Shown here piece after piece: positions 28,073 through 38,823 of a stretch of 64,000 nt of DNA. The notes below the pieces were generated by a model. It was given only the letters and a program-made list of their open reading frames with translations. It was not told the DNA's origin and ran no database searches. The DNA comes from Bacillus shivajii. Its GTDB lineage: Bacteria > Bacillota > Bacilli > Bacillales > Salisediminibacteriaceae. The stretch covers positions 1,550,001-1,614,000 of the forward strand of contig NZ_CP084703.1 of NCBI RefSeq assembly GCF_020519665.1, in the 5' to 3' direction. Every line of letters starts with the position of its first letter. The stretch's first letter is position 1. Both the position numbers and the translations under genes were made by a program.

Positions 28073-28399
28073 GAATGGCTATCCTTTCTTTCTATTTACT
28101 TATCAAATAGACAAACTTACTTTTTATTTTAGCTGAATAGGTAATGATGAGCAATGAAAAGATTTTACCTTTCATTCTTGAAAAAAATGTGTATAGTAAT
28201 AAGAGGTATGAAAATAATTGCACACTCTTTAATAAAGGCTCTTTTCGCATAGATTGTTGTTTTTAATAATTTTGAAGAAGTGGCAGCATCCAACTATAAC
28301 AGATTAGAGAGGTATTTACCTTACTAAGAGCAACAATCTTTTAGGAATTACCTTATTAAATAGTGGATCTCACAAAAAAATGTGGGGGAGGTTTTCTTT

Positions 28400-30460
28400 A
28401 TGAAAAGGTTATTACTCATTGGAGCTGGGCAAGGTGGTTCATCTTTACTTGATGTACTAGTAGAAACGGAACAAATAACTGTTGCGGGTGTTGTTGATAT
28501 TGATCCTACATCAATAGGATTACAGAAGGCAAAAGAAGAGAAAATCCCTGTTTTTACAGATTGGCAAACGGCATTAGATGAAATATCCCCAATTGATGTC
28601 ATTGTTGAAGTTACAGGTAACAAATTGCTATATGAAAAATTAAGAGAGAAATTAGAAGGAACACCTATAACAATTATACCTAGCTCTGTCGCATCGATGA
28701 TGTTTTATTTAATTGAAGAAAAGGAAAATTTAATCGAAGAAACAACACGTCACAATACAAAATTAAATATGATTTTAAATGCGACGCACGATGGGATGAT
28801 CGCCATCGATAAAGATCGACGGATTACGTTAATTAATGAAAAGGCCGAAGTTATGGCTGATTTGAAAAATATAAACGTTATCGGAAAACGAATTGAAGAA
28901 GTGATGCCAACAAGTAAGTTGCCACGAGTACTAGAGTCTGCTAAAACAGAAACGAACAAAAAACAAATAATCGGAAAAAACCGTACAATTATAACAACGA
29001 GAGTCCCGATGTTTAAAGGGGAAGACTTGTTTGGTGCACTTGGTGTTTTCAGAGATATTACGGAAATAGAAAACATGGCCGAAGAAGTCACAAATTTAAA
29101 GAGTATACAAACGATGCTTGAAGCGATTATTTATTCATCAGATGATGCCATTTCAGTTGTTGATCAAGAAGGGAAAGGGTTGCTGATTAACCCTGCTTAT
29201 ACTAGATTGACAGGACTGACGAAGGACCAAGTGGTAGGTAAACCTGCAACAACCGATATATCAGAAGGTGAAAGTGTACATATGCATGTTTTGAGGACGA
29301 AAAAGCCTGTGCGCGGAGTGAAGATGAAAGTAGGCCCTCATCGTAAAGATGTCATCGTAAATGTTGCCCCGATCATCGTTGATAATGAATTAAAAGGTAG
29401 TGTCGGAGTTATCCATGACATGTCTGAGATTCAATCATTAACAACAGAACTTGAACGGGCGAAACAAATTATACGAAAGCTTGAAGCAAAATATATCTTT
29501 GATGATATTATCGGAAGTTCAGAAGAAATGACAGTGGCTATTGAACAAGCAAAAATGGCAGCGGTTACTCCTGCCACGATTCTACTTCGAGGAGAATCTG
29601 GAACGGGGAAAGAATTATTTGCCCATGCCATTCATAATGCAAGTAATCGGAAGTTTAATAAATTTATACGGGTAAATTGTGCCGCAATATCAGAAACTTT
29701 ATTAGAGAGTGAACTATTTGGGTATGAAGAAGGGGCATTCTCCGGAGCAAAGCGCGGTGGTAAAAAAGGTTTATTTGAAGAAGCGAATGGAGGAAGTATA
29801 TTTCTAGATGAAATTGGAGAGATTTCTAGTCAAACACAAGCCAAGCTGTTGAGAGTTCTTCAAGAAAAAGAAATAATGCGTGTTGGTGGTACAAAGGCGA
29901 TTTCCATTGACGTCCGAGTGATTGCTGCAACAAATATTGATATGGAAAGTAAAATTCAATCTGGTGAATTTAGAAGTGATTTATATTATCGCTTAAACAG
30001 AATGCCGATATATATTCCACCGCTTCGATCACGAAAAGAAGATTTGCATCGCTTGTGTATGCATTTATTAACGAAGTTAAACCAAGACTATGGTCGAAAT
30101 GTTGAGGATATCACCAATCGGGCACTAGATAAATTGAAAGTGTATGATTGGCCTGGGAACGTGAGGGAATTAGAAAATATATTAGGAAGAGCAATGATCC
30201 ATATGCATTATGCTGACAAAGCCATCGATGATTCCCATATCCCTGATTTAATAAATGATCAAAGTGAAACTCATCGACTATCATCAAATGACCACTCGAC
30301 CTCTGAACAGACACTACAAGAACGACTTGATGAAGAAGAAGAAAACATCATTGCAGAAACTCTTAGAAAAAATGGTGGAAATAAAACCAAAACTGCAAAA
30401 CAGTTAGGATTATCTGTTCGGAATTTATATTATAAAATCGAAAAACATGGTATTGTATAA
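28400..30460 (+). CDS. bkdR: Sigma-54-dependent activator of the bkd operon
   Basis: Enhancer-binding protein of 686 residues. An N-terminal Rossmann-like domain (LLLIGAGQGGSSLLDV) is followed by two PAS domains (about 120-230 and 240-345), then the AAA+ domain with Walker A GESGTGKE at 398-405, the sigma-54 contact loop GAFSGA near 460, and VGGTKAISIDVRVIAATN. A Fis-type helix-turn-helix lies at the end (TAKQLGLSVRNLYYKIEK). I choose ATG 28400, eight bases after GGGGGAGG. It precedes a sigma-54 promoter and the whole bkd operon. The common GAFTGA motif reads GAFSGA here. Confidence 0.96.
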   Translation: MKRLLLIGAGQGGSSLLDVLVETEQITVAGVVDIDPTSIGLQKAKEEKIPVFTDWQTALDEISPIDVIVEVTGNKLLYEKLREKLEGTPITIIPSSVASMMFYLIEEKENLIEETTRHNTKLNMILNATHDGMIAIDKDRRITLINEKAEVMADLKNINVIGKRIEEVMPTSKLPRVLESAKTETNKKQIIGKNRTIITTRVPMFKGEDLFGALGVFRDITEIENMAEEVTNLKSIQTMLEAIIYSSDDAISVVDQEGKGLLINPAYTRLTGLTKDQVVGKPATTDISEGESVHMHVLRTKKPVRGVKMKVGPHRKDVIVNVAPIIVDNELKGSVGVIHDMSEIQSLTTELERAKQIIRKLEAKYIFDDIIGSSEEMTVAIEQAKMAAVTPATILLRGESGTGKELFAHAIHNASNRKFNKFIRVNCAAISETLLESELFGYEEGAFSGAKRGGKKGLFEEANGGSIFLDEIGEISSQTQAKLLRVLQEKEIMRVGGTKAISIDVRVIAATNIDMESKIQSGEFRSDLYYRLNRMPIYIPPLRSRKEDLHRLCMHLLTKLNQDYGRNVEDITNRALDKLKVYDWPGNVRELENILGRAMIHMHYADKAIDDSHIPDLINDQSETHRLSSNDHSTSEQTLQERLDEEEENIIAETLRKNGGNKTKTAKQLGLSVRNLYYKIEKHGIV

Positions 30461-30470
30461 AAGTGAGAAA

Positions 30471-30515
30471 GAAATTGCATGAACTATCTTGCACACTATG
30501 AAATAAATTGCAGAC
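30471..30515. promoter_or_regulatory. Repeated TTGCA motifs, possible BkdR enhancer site
   Basis: TTGCA occurs at about 30475, 30489 and 30508, 60-110 bases upstream of the sigma-54 promoter, where enhancer sites are expected. The spacings (14 and 19) are irregular. Speculative. Confidence 0.25.
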
Positions 30516-30566
30516 ATCACTTTTAATAAATCGTCCGTATGAAAGCGTTTTCTGCTTTTTTAAAAG

Positions 30567-30584
30567 TTGGCATGGTAATTGCAT
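30567..30584 (+). promoter_or_regulatory. Sigma-54 (SigL) promoter of the bkd operon
   Basis: TTGGCAT-GGTAA-TTGCAT: GG at 30569-30570 and GC at 30581-30582 are spaced exactly as in -24/-12 promoters. It lies 46 bases upstream of the ptb start and downstream of the sigma-54 activator gene. Confidence 0.92.
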
Positions 30585-30630
30585 ATATAATGTGGTGGAA
30601 GATAAATCAGCATGAAAGGTGGGATACATC

Positions 30631-31539
30631 ATGACTTTGGAGGAGCTTCTAGCTACTGTAAGCAAACTTGAAAACAAACAAACGATTGCTGTAGCGCATG
30701 CAACGGATTCATCTGTCTTTCAAGCAGCAAAAAAAGCAATGAATGATAACATCGCTTCTTTTATATTTGTAGGACCGATAGAAGAAATGAAAACAGCGAT
30801 GGAAAATGTTTTTAATGAAGATGACCAGCAGCACTTTCAATTGGAAGATGCAGCAAATGATAAAGATGCAGCGATGAAAGCAGTTGACAAAGTTAGAAGT
30901 GGTGACGCTGATGCATTAATGAAAGGAATGGTTGGCACTTCTACACTCCTTAAAGCAGTTTTAAACAAAGAAAAAGGTTTAAGAAGCGGGAAAATCTTAT
31001 CTCATGTAGCAGGGTTCGCATTGCCTAATCGCGATAAACTATTGTTTCTTGCCGATGCAGCAATGAATATCCATCCTACATTGCAAGAAAAACAGCAAAT
31101 TATTGAAAACACTGTTGATGCTGCTAGAAGAATCGGAGTTGAAACACCGAAAGTCGCAGCACTTGCAGCAGTTGAAAATGTAAACCCAGCAATGGAAGCG
31201 ACAATGGATGCTGCAGCTTTAACACAAATGAATCGACGTGGCCAGATTAAAGGATGTATAATCGATGGTCCGTTAGCTTTTGATATTGCAGTTTCAGAAA
31301 AAGCAGCTACTCAAAAAGGGATTGACTCAGAAGTTGCTGGTAGAGCAGACGTACTAATGGTACCAACAATTGAAGTTGGTAATGCCCTTTACAAATCATT
31401 TACGATTTTTGGTCAAGCTGAAGTGGGCGGCATGATCGTCGGTGCTAAAGCGCCCATTATTTTAACTTCAAGAGCTGACTCTGTTGAAAGCAAGTTATTA
31501 TCGATGGCAATGGCTGTAAGTACCTCAGCCAAAAAATAA
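30631..31539 (+). CDS. ptb: Phosphate butyryltransferase
   Basis: Converts butyryl-CoA or branched acyl-CoA plus phosphate to acyl phosphate, the step before Buk. 302 residues with the PTA/PTB fold: [33 protein letters not shown] and the C-terminal [21 protein letters not shown] take ATG 30631; AAAGGTGGG is eight bases upstream, while a GTG at 30619 lies inside it. First structural gene after the sigma-54 promoter. Confidence 0.96.
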   Translation: MTLEELLATVSKLENKQTIAVAHATDSSVFQAAKKAMNDNIASFIFVGPIEEMKTAMENVFNEDDQQHFQLEDAANDKDAAMKAVDKVRSGDADALMKGMVGTSTLLKAVLNKEKGLRSGKILSHVAGFALPNRDKLLFLADAAMNIHPTLQEKQQIIENTVDAARRIGVETPKVAALAAVENVNPAMEATMDAAALTQMNRRGQIKGCIIDGPLAFDIAVSEKAATQKGIDSEVAGRADVLMVPTIEVGNALYKSFTIFGQAEVGGMIVGAKAPIILTSRADSVESKLLSMAMAVSTSAKK

Positions 31540-31580
31540 ATAAAAAAGTTTTCCACAGGAAAATGAGGAGGAATGTTGAA

Positions 31581-32678
31581 ATGGAATTATTTAAGTACAT
31601 GGAAACGTATGATTATGAACAGGTTGTAGTTTGTCAAGACAAAGAATCAGGGTTAAAAGCAATTATCGCGATTCACGATACAACACTTGGACCTGCCCTC
31701 GGTGGAACAAGAATGTGGACTTACGACTCAGAGGAAGAAGCTTTTGAAGATGCTCTACGTCTAGCAAAAGGTATGACATATAAAAACGCTGCAGCTGGTT
31801 TAAACCTAGGTGGAGGAAAAACGGTTATTATCGGAGATCCGAAAAAAGATAAAAACGAAGAAATGTTCCGCGCATTTGGACGTTACATTCAAGGCTTAAA
31901 TGGTCGTTACATTACTGCAGAGGATGTTGGTACAACAGTAGATGACATGGACCTTGTATACTCAGAAACAGACTATGTGACAGGTATTTCACCAGCATTC
32001 GGCTCATCCGGTAACCCATCACCTGTTACAGCTTATGGTGTATATGTAGGGATGAAAGCAGCAGCAAAAGAAGCATTTGGAACAGATTCACTTGAAGGTA
32101 AAAGAGTAGCTATTCAAGGTGTAGGGAATGTTTCTTACAACTTATGCCGTCACTTACACGAAGAAGGTGCATCTTTAATTGTTACTGATATCAACAAAGA
32201 AGCTGTAAATAGAGCAGTTGAAGAATTTGGAGCAGAAGCTGTAGATATCGATGACATTTATAGTGTTGATTGTGACATTTACGCACCTTGTGCATTAGGT
32301 GCAACAGTTAATGATGAAACGATACCACAGTTAAAGGCAAAAGTAATTGCTGGAGCTGCAAACAACCAATTAAAAGAAACAAGACACGGTGATATTATTC
32401 AAGAAAAAGGAATTGTTTATGCACCGGACTACGTTATTAACTCCGGAGGCGTAATTAATGTAGCTGATGAATTATTAGGCTATAACCGTGACCGTGCAAT
32501 GAAAAAAGTTGAAACAATTTATGACAACATCTCAAAAATATTTGAAATCTCAAAGCGTGATAACATTCCATCATATATGGCAGCTGATCGTTTAGCGGAA
32601 GAGCGTATTGAAACAATGCGTAAATCACGCAAACAATTCTTAACGAATGGCATGAACATTCTTAGCCGCGGACGATAA
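31581..32678 (+). CDS. bcd: Leucine (branched-chain amino acid) dehydrogenase
   Basis: NAD-dependent oxidative deamination of Leu, Ile and Val to the keto acids used by the BCKDH complex. Catalytic lysine region [18 protein letters not shown] motif [13 protein letters not shown] and NAANNQL-like [11 protein letters not shown] choose ATG 31581 ([14 protein letters not shown]), the family N terminus, with AGGAGGA eight bases upstream. 365 residues, very close to B. subtilis Bcd. Confidence 0.97.
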   Translation: MELFKYMETYDYEQVVVCQDKESGLKAIIAIHDTTLGPALGGTRMWTYDSEEEAFEDALRLAKGMTYKNAAAGLNLGGGKTVIIGDPKKDKNEEMFRAFGRYIQGLNGRYITAEDVGTTVDDMDLVYSETDYVTGISPAFGSSGNPSPVTAYGVYVGMKAAAKEAFGTDSLEGKRVAIQGVGNVSYNLCRHLHEEGASLIVTDINKEAVNRAVEEFGAEAVDIDDIYSVDCDIYAPCALGATVNDETIPQLKAKVIAGAANNQLKETRHGDIIQEKGIVYAPDYVINSGGVINVADELLGYNRDRAMKKVETIYDNISKIFEISKRDNIPSYMAADRLAEERIETMRKSRKQFLTNGMNILSRGR

Positions 32679-32738
32679 AAATAAGCGGCAAGGAACACTG
32701 TTGGAAGAACCTTTAGTTTTCGTTTGGAGGTAAACGAC

Positions 32739-33848
32739 TTGGAACAGAATGAATATCGAATCCTGACAATCAATCCAGGATCAACATCAACGAAAATAGG
32801 AATTTTCGATAATGAACATGTTGTATTAGAAGAAACGATCCGACATGATCAAGATACAATAAATTCATATGACTCAATTATTCAACAATACCCATTTAGA
32901 AAACAAATGATTTTAGAAACTCTCGATAAAAGCGGAATTAATTTATCCAAGCTTTCAGCAGTCGTTGGACGAGGCGGTCTGCTTCGTCCAATTGAAGGCG
33001 GGACTTACAATGTTAATGAAGCGATGTTAAAAGATTTAAAAGAAGGTTACTCAGGGCAACATGCATCTAACCTAGGTGGAATTCTTGCACATGAAATTGC
33101 AAATCAATTAAATATTGAGTCATTCATTGTAGACCCGGTGGTTGTCGATGAGCTAGCCCCAATTGCAAAGGTTTCAGGTTTTGCTGATTTTGAAAGAAAA
33201 AGTATTTTTCACGCATTAAATCAGAAAGCTGTTGCAAGACGTGTCGCACACCAGTTAGAGCGCCCATACGAAGATTTAAACTTAATTGTCGTCCACATGG
33301 GTGGCGGTATTACGATAGGTGCTCATAAAAACGGAAAGGTTATTGATGTGAACAACGGTTTGCATGGGGAAGGGCCTTTCTCACCTGAACGAGCTGGTAC
33401 AGTACCTGCTGGGGATCTTGTTTCAATGTGTTTCTCTGGTGATTATTATTCAGATGAGATCATGAAGAAGATTGTCGGTCAAGGCGGCCTAGTAGGTTAC
33501 CTTGGTACAAATGACGCTGTTGAAGTTGAAAACCGAATTGCACAAGGTGATGAAAAAGCAGAGCTCGTTTATGATGCGATGGCTTACCAAATTGCTAAAG
33601 AGGTCGGTTCAGCTGCAGCCGTACTATATGGGAACATTGATGCTATTATCCTTACAGGTGGTTTAGCGTATGGAAAAGGGTTTGTTAAGAAGATTTCTGA
33701 TCGTATTCACTGGATCGCTGATGTTATCGTGCATCCAGGAGAAAATGAATTACAAGCCCTAGCTGAAGGGGCATTACGTGTCTTACGAGATGAAGAAGAA
33801 GCGAAAGAATACGGACAAGGTACTGTAAAAGAGCCGTTAAATAGCTAA
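32739..33848 (+). CDS. buk: Butyrate kinase
   Basis: Turns acyl phosphates from Ptb into branched-chain fatty acids plus ATP. Acetokinase fold with [17 protein letters not shown] at the N terminus, [16 protein letters not shown] and [13 protein letters not shown]. The start is TTG 32739, eight bases after TTTGGAGG; an in-frame TTG at 32724 lies inside that site. 369 residues. Confidence 0.96.
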   Translation: MEQNEYRILTINPGSTSTKIGIFDNEHVVLEETIRHDQDTINSYDSIIQQYPFRKQMILETLDKSGINLSKLSAVVGRGGLLRPIEGGTYNVNEAMLKDLKEGYSGQHASNLGGILAHEIANQLNIESFIVDPVVVDELAPIAKVSGFADFERKSIFHALNQKAVARRVAHQLERPYEDLNLIVVHMGGGITIGAHKNGKVIDVNNGLHGEGPFSPERAGTVPAGDLVSMCFSGDYYSDEIMKKIVGQGGLVGYLGTNDAVEVENRIAQGDEKAELVYDAMAYQIAKEVGSAAAVLYGNIDAIILTGGLAYGKGFVKKISDRIHWIADVIVHPGENELQALAEGALRVLRDEEEAKEYGQGTVKEPLNS

Positions 33849-33865
33849 CTTAGAGGAGGTTCAAA

Positions 33866-35293
33866 ATGGCTTTAGAATATGATTTAGTGATACTAGGAGC
33901 AGGTACTGGCGGCTATGTGGCTGCCATTCGTGCTGCCCAGCTCGGGAAAAAAGTAGCTGTTGTAGAAAAAGAAAAGCTTGGTGGAACTTGCTTGCATAAA
34001 GGGTGTATCCCTAGTAAAGCTCTTCTTAGAAGTGCAGAAGTCTATCAAACAGTTAAGAAAAGTAATGACTTTGGTGTAGAAACGAGTGAGCCGGGTCTTA
34101 ACTTCTTAAAAGTTCAAGAGCGTAAAAATCAAATTGTTGATCAACTATACAAAGGTGTTCGGCATTTGATGAAAAAAGGAAAAATTGATGTTTACGAAGG
34201 GCATGGAAGAATCTTAGGGCCATCAATTTTCTCTCCATCACCAGGGACCATTTCTGTTGAAAATAACGACGGTTCAGATAATGTCATGATTGTCCCTAAA
34301 AATGTTTTAATTGCAACTGGTAGTAAGCCGAAATCACTGCCAGGATTAGAAATTGACCATGAAAATGTCATTACTTCAGATGAAGCACTTCAAATGGAGG
34401 AGTTACCCTCATCGGTTTCTATTATTGGCGGTGGAGTAATTGGAATTGAGTGGGCATCTATGCTTGCAGACTTTGGTGTTGAAGTAACTGTTTTAGAATA
34501 TGAACCACGTGTTCTTCCGTTAGAAGATGAAGACATTTCAAAAGAGATGCTTCGTGCACTAAAGAAAAAAGGCGTAAAAGTCCTTACAAATGCAAAGGTA
34601 TTATCTGATCAAGTAAAAGTCGTTTCTGAAGGACAAGTAGAAGTACCTTATGAACATAAGGGTGAAACGAAGAAGGCAGAAGCAAACAAAGTTCTTGTCT
34701 CTGTCGGACGTTCAGCAAATATTGAAGACATTGGCTTACAAAACACTGACATTAAGACTGATAAAGGTGTGATTGTTACGAATGAATTTTATCAAACGAA
34801 AGAATCACACATTTATGCAATTGGTGATGTGATCGGTGGCCTGCAGCTTGCTCACGTTGCTTCTCACGAAGGAATAGCGGCAGTTGAACATATGGATGGA
34901 CTAGATGCACATCCAGTAGATCCTGATATGGTTGCTAAATGTACGTACTCGTCACCTGAAGTGGCAAGTGTTGGAATTACTGAACAAGCTGCAAAAGAAA
35001 AAGGATACGATGTAAAAACAGGTACTTTCTCTTTTAAAGCAATCGGTAAAGCGCTTGTTTATGGTGATACTAGTGGGTTTGTTAAATTTGTATCTGATAA
35101 GAAAACAGATGACTTACTTGGTGTTCACATGATTGGACCACACGTAACAGATATGATTTCTGAGGCAGCTGTAGCAAAGTTATTAGATGCGACTCATTGG
35201 GAAGTGGCAGAAACCATTCACCCACACCCAAGCTTATCTGAAGCAATTGGAGAAGCAGCTTTAGCCGTTGATGGCAAAGCGATTCATAGTTAA
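33866..35293 (+). CDS. lpdV: Dihydrolipoyl dehydrogenase of the BCKDH complex (E3)
   Basis: FAD enzyme reoxidising the lipoyl groups of BkdB. FAD motif VILGAGTGGYVAAIRAAQLG, redox cysteines C42 and C47 in GGTCLHKGCIPSK, NAD motif IIGGGVIGIEWASMLADFG, and the C-terminal HPHPSLSEAIGEAAL with the catalytic histidine. 475 residues. GAGGAGG precedes the ATG. Confidence 0.97.
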   Translation: MALEYDLVILGAGTGGYVAAIRAAQLGKKVAVVEKEKLGGTCLHKGCIPSKALLRSAEVYQTVKKSNDFGVETSEPGLNFLKVQERKNQIVDQLYKGVRHLMKKGKIDVYEGHGRILGPSIFSPSPGTISVENNDGSDNVMIVPKNVLIATGSKPKSLPGLEIDHENVITSDEALQMEELPSSVSIIGGGVIGIEWASMLADFGVEVTVLEYEPRVLPLEDEDISKEMLRALKKKGVKVLTNAKVLSDQVKVVSEGQVEVPYEHKGETKKAEANKVLVSVGRSANIEDIGLQNTDIKTDKGVIVTNEFYQTKESHIYAIGDVIGGLQLAHVASHEGIAAVEHMDGLDAHPVDPDMVAKCTYSSPEVASVGITEQAAKEKGYDVKTGTFSFKAIGKALVYGDTSGFVKFVSDKKTDDLLGVHMIGPHVTDMISEAAVAKLLDATHWEVAETIHPHPSLSEAIGEAALAVDGKAIHS

Positions 35294-35330
35294 AAAAGTA
35301 AAAGATGGATGTATTTAAGGAGGGAATCTC

Positions 35331-36326
35331 ATGAGTGATCTTCGACATCAACAATTAGGGTTATCAGATGAAGAAGTAATGGAAATGTATGAAACGATGC
35401 TAATGGCACGTATGATTGATGAACGTATGTGGTTATTAAACCGAGCTGGGAAAATTCCTTTTGTTATTTCTTGTCAAGGGCAAGAAGGTGCTCAAGTAGG
35501 AGCGTCATTCGCTTTAGACCGTAATAAAGACTATGCTTTACCATATTACCGTGATATGGGTGTTGTACTAGCATTTGGTATGACTGCAAAAGATTTAATG
35601 CTTTCAGCATTTGCAAAAGCTGAAGATCCAAACAGTGGTGGTCGTCAAATGCCAGGACACTTTGGTCAAAAGAAAAACCGTATCGTAACAGGTTCATCAC
35701 CAGTTACAACGCAAGTTCCTCATGCTGTTGGAATTTCGTTAGCTGGAAAGATGAAAGGTGAGGAATTTGTTTCAATTACAACATTTGGTGAAGGTTCATC
35801 CAACCAAGGTGATTTCCATGAAGGAATCAACTTTGCTAGTGTTCATGATTTACCAGTTATTTTCATGTGTGAAAACAACAAATATGCAATCAGTGTACCT
35901 CTAGAAAAGCAATTAAATTGTGAAAATGTATCTGACCGTGCTGTAGGGTATGGTATCCACGGTGAAACTGTTGATGGAAACGACCCTCTTGCAGTTTACG
36001 AAGCGATCAAAAATGCACGTGAACGCGGACTTTCTGGTGGAGGACCATCATTAATTGAGACGGTATCATATCGTTTGACTCCACACTCTAGTGATGATGA
36101 CGATAGTACATATCGTGCGAAAGAAGAAGTAGAAGAAGCGAAGAAACTAGACTCTATCTACACATTCGCTGATTATTTAAGAGAAGCTGGACTTTTAACT
36201 GATGAAAAAGAAGAAGAAATGCGCGGAAAGCTTCGTAAAATTATCGACGAGGCAACTGACTACGCAGAGAAAGCACCTTATGCTGAACCTGAATCTGCAT
36301 TAGAACACGTGTATGGAGAGGAGTGA
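35331..36326 (+). CDS. bkdAA: Branched-chain 2-oxoacid dehydrogenase E1 alpha subunit
   Basis: Thiamine diphosphate-dependent decarboxylase subunit. MYETMLMARMIDERMW is the family N-terminal helix. The ThDP-binding stretch runs GEGSSNQGDFHEGINFASVH with later ENNKYAIS, and SYRLTPHSSDDD is the phosphorylation-loop equivalent. 331 residues. The stop lies within the ribosome site region of bkdAB. Confidence 0.97.
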   Translation: MSDLRHQQLGLSDEEVMEMYETMLMARMIDERMWLLNRAGKIPFVISCQGQEGAQVGASFALDRNKDYALPYYRDMGVVLAFGMTAKDLMLSAFAKAEDPNSGGRQMPGHFGQKKNRIVTGSSPVTTQVPHAVGISLAGKMKGEEFVSITTFGEGSSNQGDFHEGINFASVHDLPVIFMCENNKYAISVPLEKQLNCENVSDRAVGYGIHGETVDGNDPLAVYEAIKNARERGLSGGGPSLIETVSYRLTPHSSDDDDSTYRAKEEVEEAKKLDSIYTFADYLREAGLLTDEKEEEMRGKLRKIIDEATDYAEKAPYAEPESALEHVYGEE

Positions 36327-36331
36327 TCACA

Positions 36332-37315
36332 ATGCCAACAATGTCTTATATTGAATCAGTAACATTAGCTATGAAAGAAGAAATGGAACGTGATGATAAC
36401 GTATTTGTCTTAGGAGAAGACGTAGGTAAACGTGGAGGAGTATTCCGTGCAACGAACGGATTATATGATCAATTTGGTGAAGATCGCGTGATCGATACGC
36501 CATTAGCTGAATCTGCCATTGCAGGTGTCGGTATTGGTGCTGCAATGTATGGAATGAGACCAATTGCAGAAATGCAATTTGCTGACTTTATTATGCCAGC
36601 TGTCAACCAAATTGTTTCTGAAGCTGCAAAAATCCGTTATCGTACAAATAATGACTGGACTTGTCCAATTACATTCCGTGCTCCATACGGTGGTGGTGTA
36701 CACGGTGCGTTATACCATTCACAATCAGTGGAAGCATTATTTGCAAATGTACCCGGGTTAAAAATTGTTATGCCTTCTACGCCATATGATGCAAAAGGGT
36801 TATTAAAGGCGGCAATCCGTAGTGACGATCCGGTTTTATTCTTTGAACATAAACGTGCGTATCGTCTTATTAAAGGTGAAGTACCACAAGACGATTACAC
36901 ATTACCGATCGGTAAAGCTGATGTAAAACGTGAAGGAGATGACATTACAGTCATCACATACGGATTATGTGTTCACTTTGCGATGCAAGCAGCTGAAAAC
37001 TTAGCAAAAGAAGGATACAATGCTCACATCCTTGACTTAAGAACGGTTTATCCTTTAGATAAAGAAGCAATCATTGAAGCTGCAAGAAAAACAGGGAAAG
37101 TCCTTCTATTAACGGAAGATAACAAAGAAGGAAGCATTATGAGTGAAGTGTCTGCCATCATCTCTGAACACTGCTTATTTGACTTAGATGCTCCTGTTAA
37201 GCGAGTTGCAGGACCAGATGTGCCGGCAATGCCTTATGCTCCACCAATGGAGAAATACTTCATGGTTAACCCTGATAAAGTTGAAGAAGCAATGAAAGAA
37301 TTAGCAGAATTTTAA
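36332..37315 (+). CDS. bkdAB: Branched-chain 2-oxoacid dehydrogenase E1 beta subunit
   Basis: Partner of BkdAA in the E1 heterotetramer. Highly conserved GEDVGKRGGVFRAT, TPLAESAIAGVGIGAA, RAPYGGGVHGALYHSQS and FFEHKRAYRLIKGEVP. I take ATG 36332 (MPTMSYIES), eight bases after GAGAGGAG; a GTG at 36323 overlaps the ribosome site and the bkdAA stop. 327 residues. Confidence 0.97.
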   Translation: MPTMSYIESVTLAMKEEMERDDNVFVLGEDVGKRGGVFRATNGLYDQFGEDRVIDTPLAESAIAGVGIGAAMYGMRPIAEMQFADFIMPAVNQIVSEAAKIRYRTNNDWTCPITFRAPYGGGVHGALYHSQSVEALFANVPGLKIVMPSTPYDAKGLLKAAIRSDDPVLFFEHKRAYRLIKGEVPQDDYTLPIGKADVKREGDDITVITYGLCVHFAMQAAENLAKEGYNAHILDLRTVYPLDKEAIIEAARKTGKVLLLTEDNKEGSIMSEVSAIISEHCLFDLDAPVKRVAGPDVPAMPYAPPMEKYFMVNPDKVEEAMKELAEF

Positions 37316-37346
37316 TCGATCATCATAGGGAGGTGCCACATACTTT

Positions 37347-38660
37347 ATGGCTACGAAAATCACAATGCCTCAGTTAGGTGAAAGTGTAACTGAGGGTACG
37401 ATTACAAAATGGCTTGTTCAGCCAGGAGATAAAGTGAACAAATATGACCCTCTAGCAGAGGTTATGACAGATAAGGTTAATGCAGAAGTCCCTTCATCTT
37501 ATGAAGGTACGATTAAAGAACTGATTGCTGAAGAGGATCAAACGATCGCTGTAGGTGAAGTTATTTTAACAATGGACGTTGAAGGTGAGGTTTCTGAAGA
37601 AGAACCAGCACAGGAAGACGGACCATCAGAGGCAGAGGAAGCACAGCCTTCTGCTCCACAGCAATCAAAACCATCAGCACCGAAGAAAGATTCAGCAAAT
37701 AAAGGACGCTTCTCACCAGCTGTTTTACGTCTTGCTCAAGAAAATGATATTGACCTAGACCAAGTTGAAGGAAGCGGTCGTGGTGGACGTATTACACGTA
37801 AAGATGTTTTAGCAATTGTTGAGAGTGGAAACATTCCGAAGAAACCTGCTGCACAAGAAGCACCTGCAGCTAAAGAAGAGCCGCAAACTGCTCAACAACC
37901 AGCGAAGCCACAGGCCCCAGCACAACCAAAGGGGACGCCGACAACAACTCCGCAAGGAAGAGCTGAAGAAATTCCAGTTAGCGGTGTGAGAAAAGCAATT
38001 GCAAATAACATGGTTAAGTCGAAACATGAAGCACCACATGCATGGATGATGGTAGAAGTAGACGTAACTGACCTTGTTAAATACCGTAACAAAGTAAAAG
38101 ACGAGTTCTTTGCAAATGAAGGCATGAAATTAACATTCTTACCTTTCTTTGTAAAAGCAACAGTCGATGCATTGAAGAAATACCCAGAAATTAACTCGAT
38201 GTGGGCTGGAGATAAGATTGTTCGTTATAAAGACGTTCATATGTCAATGGCAGTAGCAACAGAAACAGATCTTTTCGTCCCAGTTATTAAGCATGCTGAT
38301 GAGAAAACAGTAAAAGGGTTAGCGCGTGAAATTAACGACTTAGCGAAAAAAGTACGTAATAATTCACTATCTTCAGCAGACATGCAGGGCGGAACGTTTA
38401 CGATTAATAACACGGGTTCTTTCGGATCTATTCAATCAACACCAATTATTAATCACCCACAAGCAGCAATTCTTTCTGTTGAATCAATTGTAAAGCGACC
38501 AGTCGTATTGGAAAATGATGCGATTGCAGTAAGACATATGGTAAACTTATGTATGTCTCTTGACCATCGTGTTCTTGACGGGCTTATTTGTGGTAAGTTT
38601 ATGTCCCACATTAAAAATAGCTTAGAGAACATGAACGAAAATACCATTTCTCTATATTAA
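37347..38660 (+). CDS. bkdB: Branched-chain 2-oxoacid dehydrogenase E2, lipoamide acyltransferase
   Basis: Core of the BCKDH complex, passing branched acyl groups to CoA (precursors of branched fatty acids). Lipoyl domain with lipoyl lysine 43 in TDKVNAEVPS; Ala/Pro/Gln-rich linkers; peripheral-subunit-binding domain (FSPAVLRLAQENDIDLDQV) near residues 125-160; and an acyltransferase domain ending with SLDHRVLDG (404-412, His 407 and Asp 411 catalytic). 437 residues. Last gene of the operon; two terminators follow. Confidence 0.97.
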   Translation: MATKITMPQLGESVTEGTITKWLVQPGDKVNKYDPLAEVMTDKVNAEVPSSYEGTIKELIAEEDQTIAVGEVILTMDVEGEVSEEEPAQEDGPSEAEEAQPSAPQQSKPSAPKKDSANKGRFSPAVLRLAQENDIDLDQVEGSGRGGRITRKDVLAIVESGNIPKKPAAQEAPAAKEEPQTAQQPAKPQAPAQPKGTPTTTPQGRAEEIPVSGVRKAIANNMVKSKHEAPHAWMMVEVDVTDLVKYRNKVKDEFFANEGMKLTFLPFFVKATVDALKKYPEINSMWAGDKIVRYKDVHMSMAVATETDLFVPVIKHADEKTVKGLAREINDLAKKVRNNSLSSADMQGGTFTINNTGSFGSIQSTPIINHPQAAILSVESIVKRPVVLENDAIAVRHMVNLCMSLDHRVLDGLICGKFMSHIKNSLENMNENTISLY

Positions 38661-38670
38661 GATGATCCAA

Positions 38671-38702
38671 GAAGGTTCGGTTGTAAAAACCGAGCCTTTT
38701 CT
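38671..38702 (+). terminator. First terminator of the bkd operon
   Basis: AAGGTTCGGTT and AACCGAGCCTTTT pair, 11 bases after bkdB. Confidence 0.88.
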
Positions 38703-38719
38703 TAATTGTATAATAATTT

Positions 38720-38753
38720 GCAAAATGTACGGGACCTGGTCTCGTGCATTTTT
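38720..38753 (+). terminator. Second terminator of the bkd operon
   Basis: AAAATGTACGGGAC and GTCTCGTGCATTTTT pair around CTG. A tandem terminator 18 bases after the first. Confidence 0.85.
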
Positions 38754-38823
38754 GTGAACATTTATTATATGCATATATGACAGGTGGCAGTAAATACTAG
38801 CAAAAAAAGAAAGGGTGAATTAC

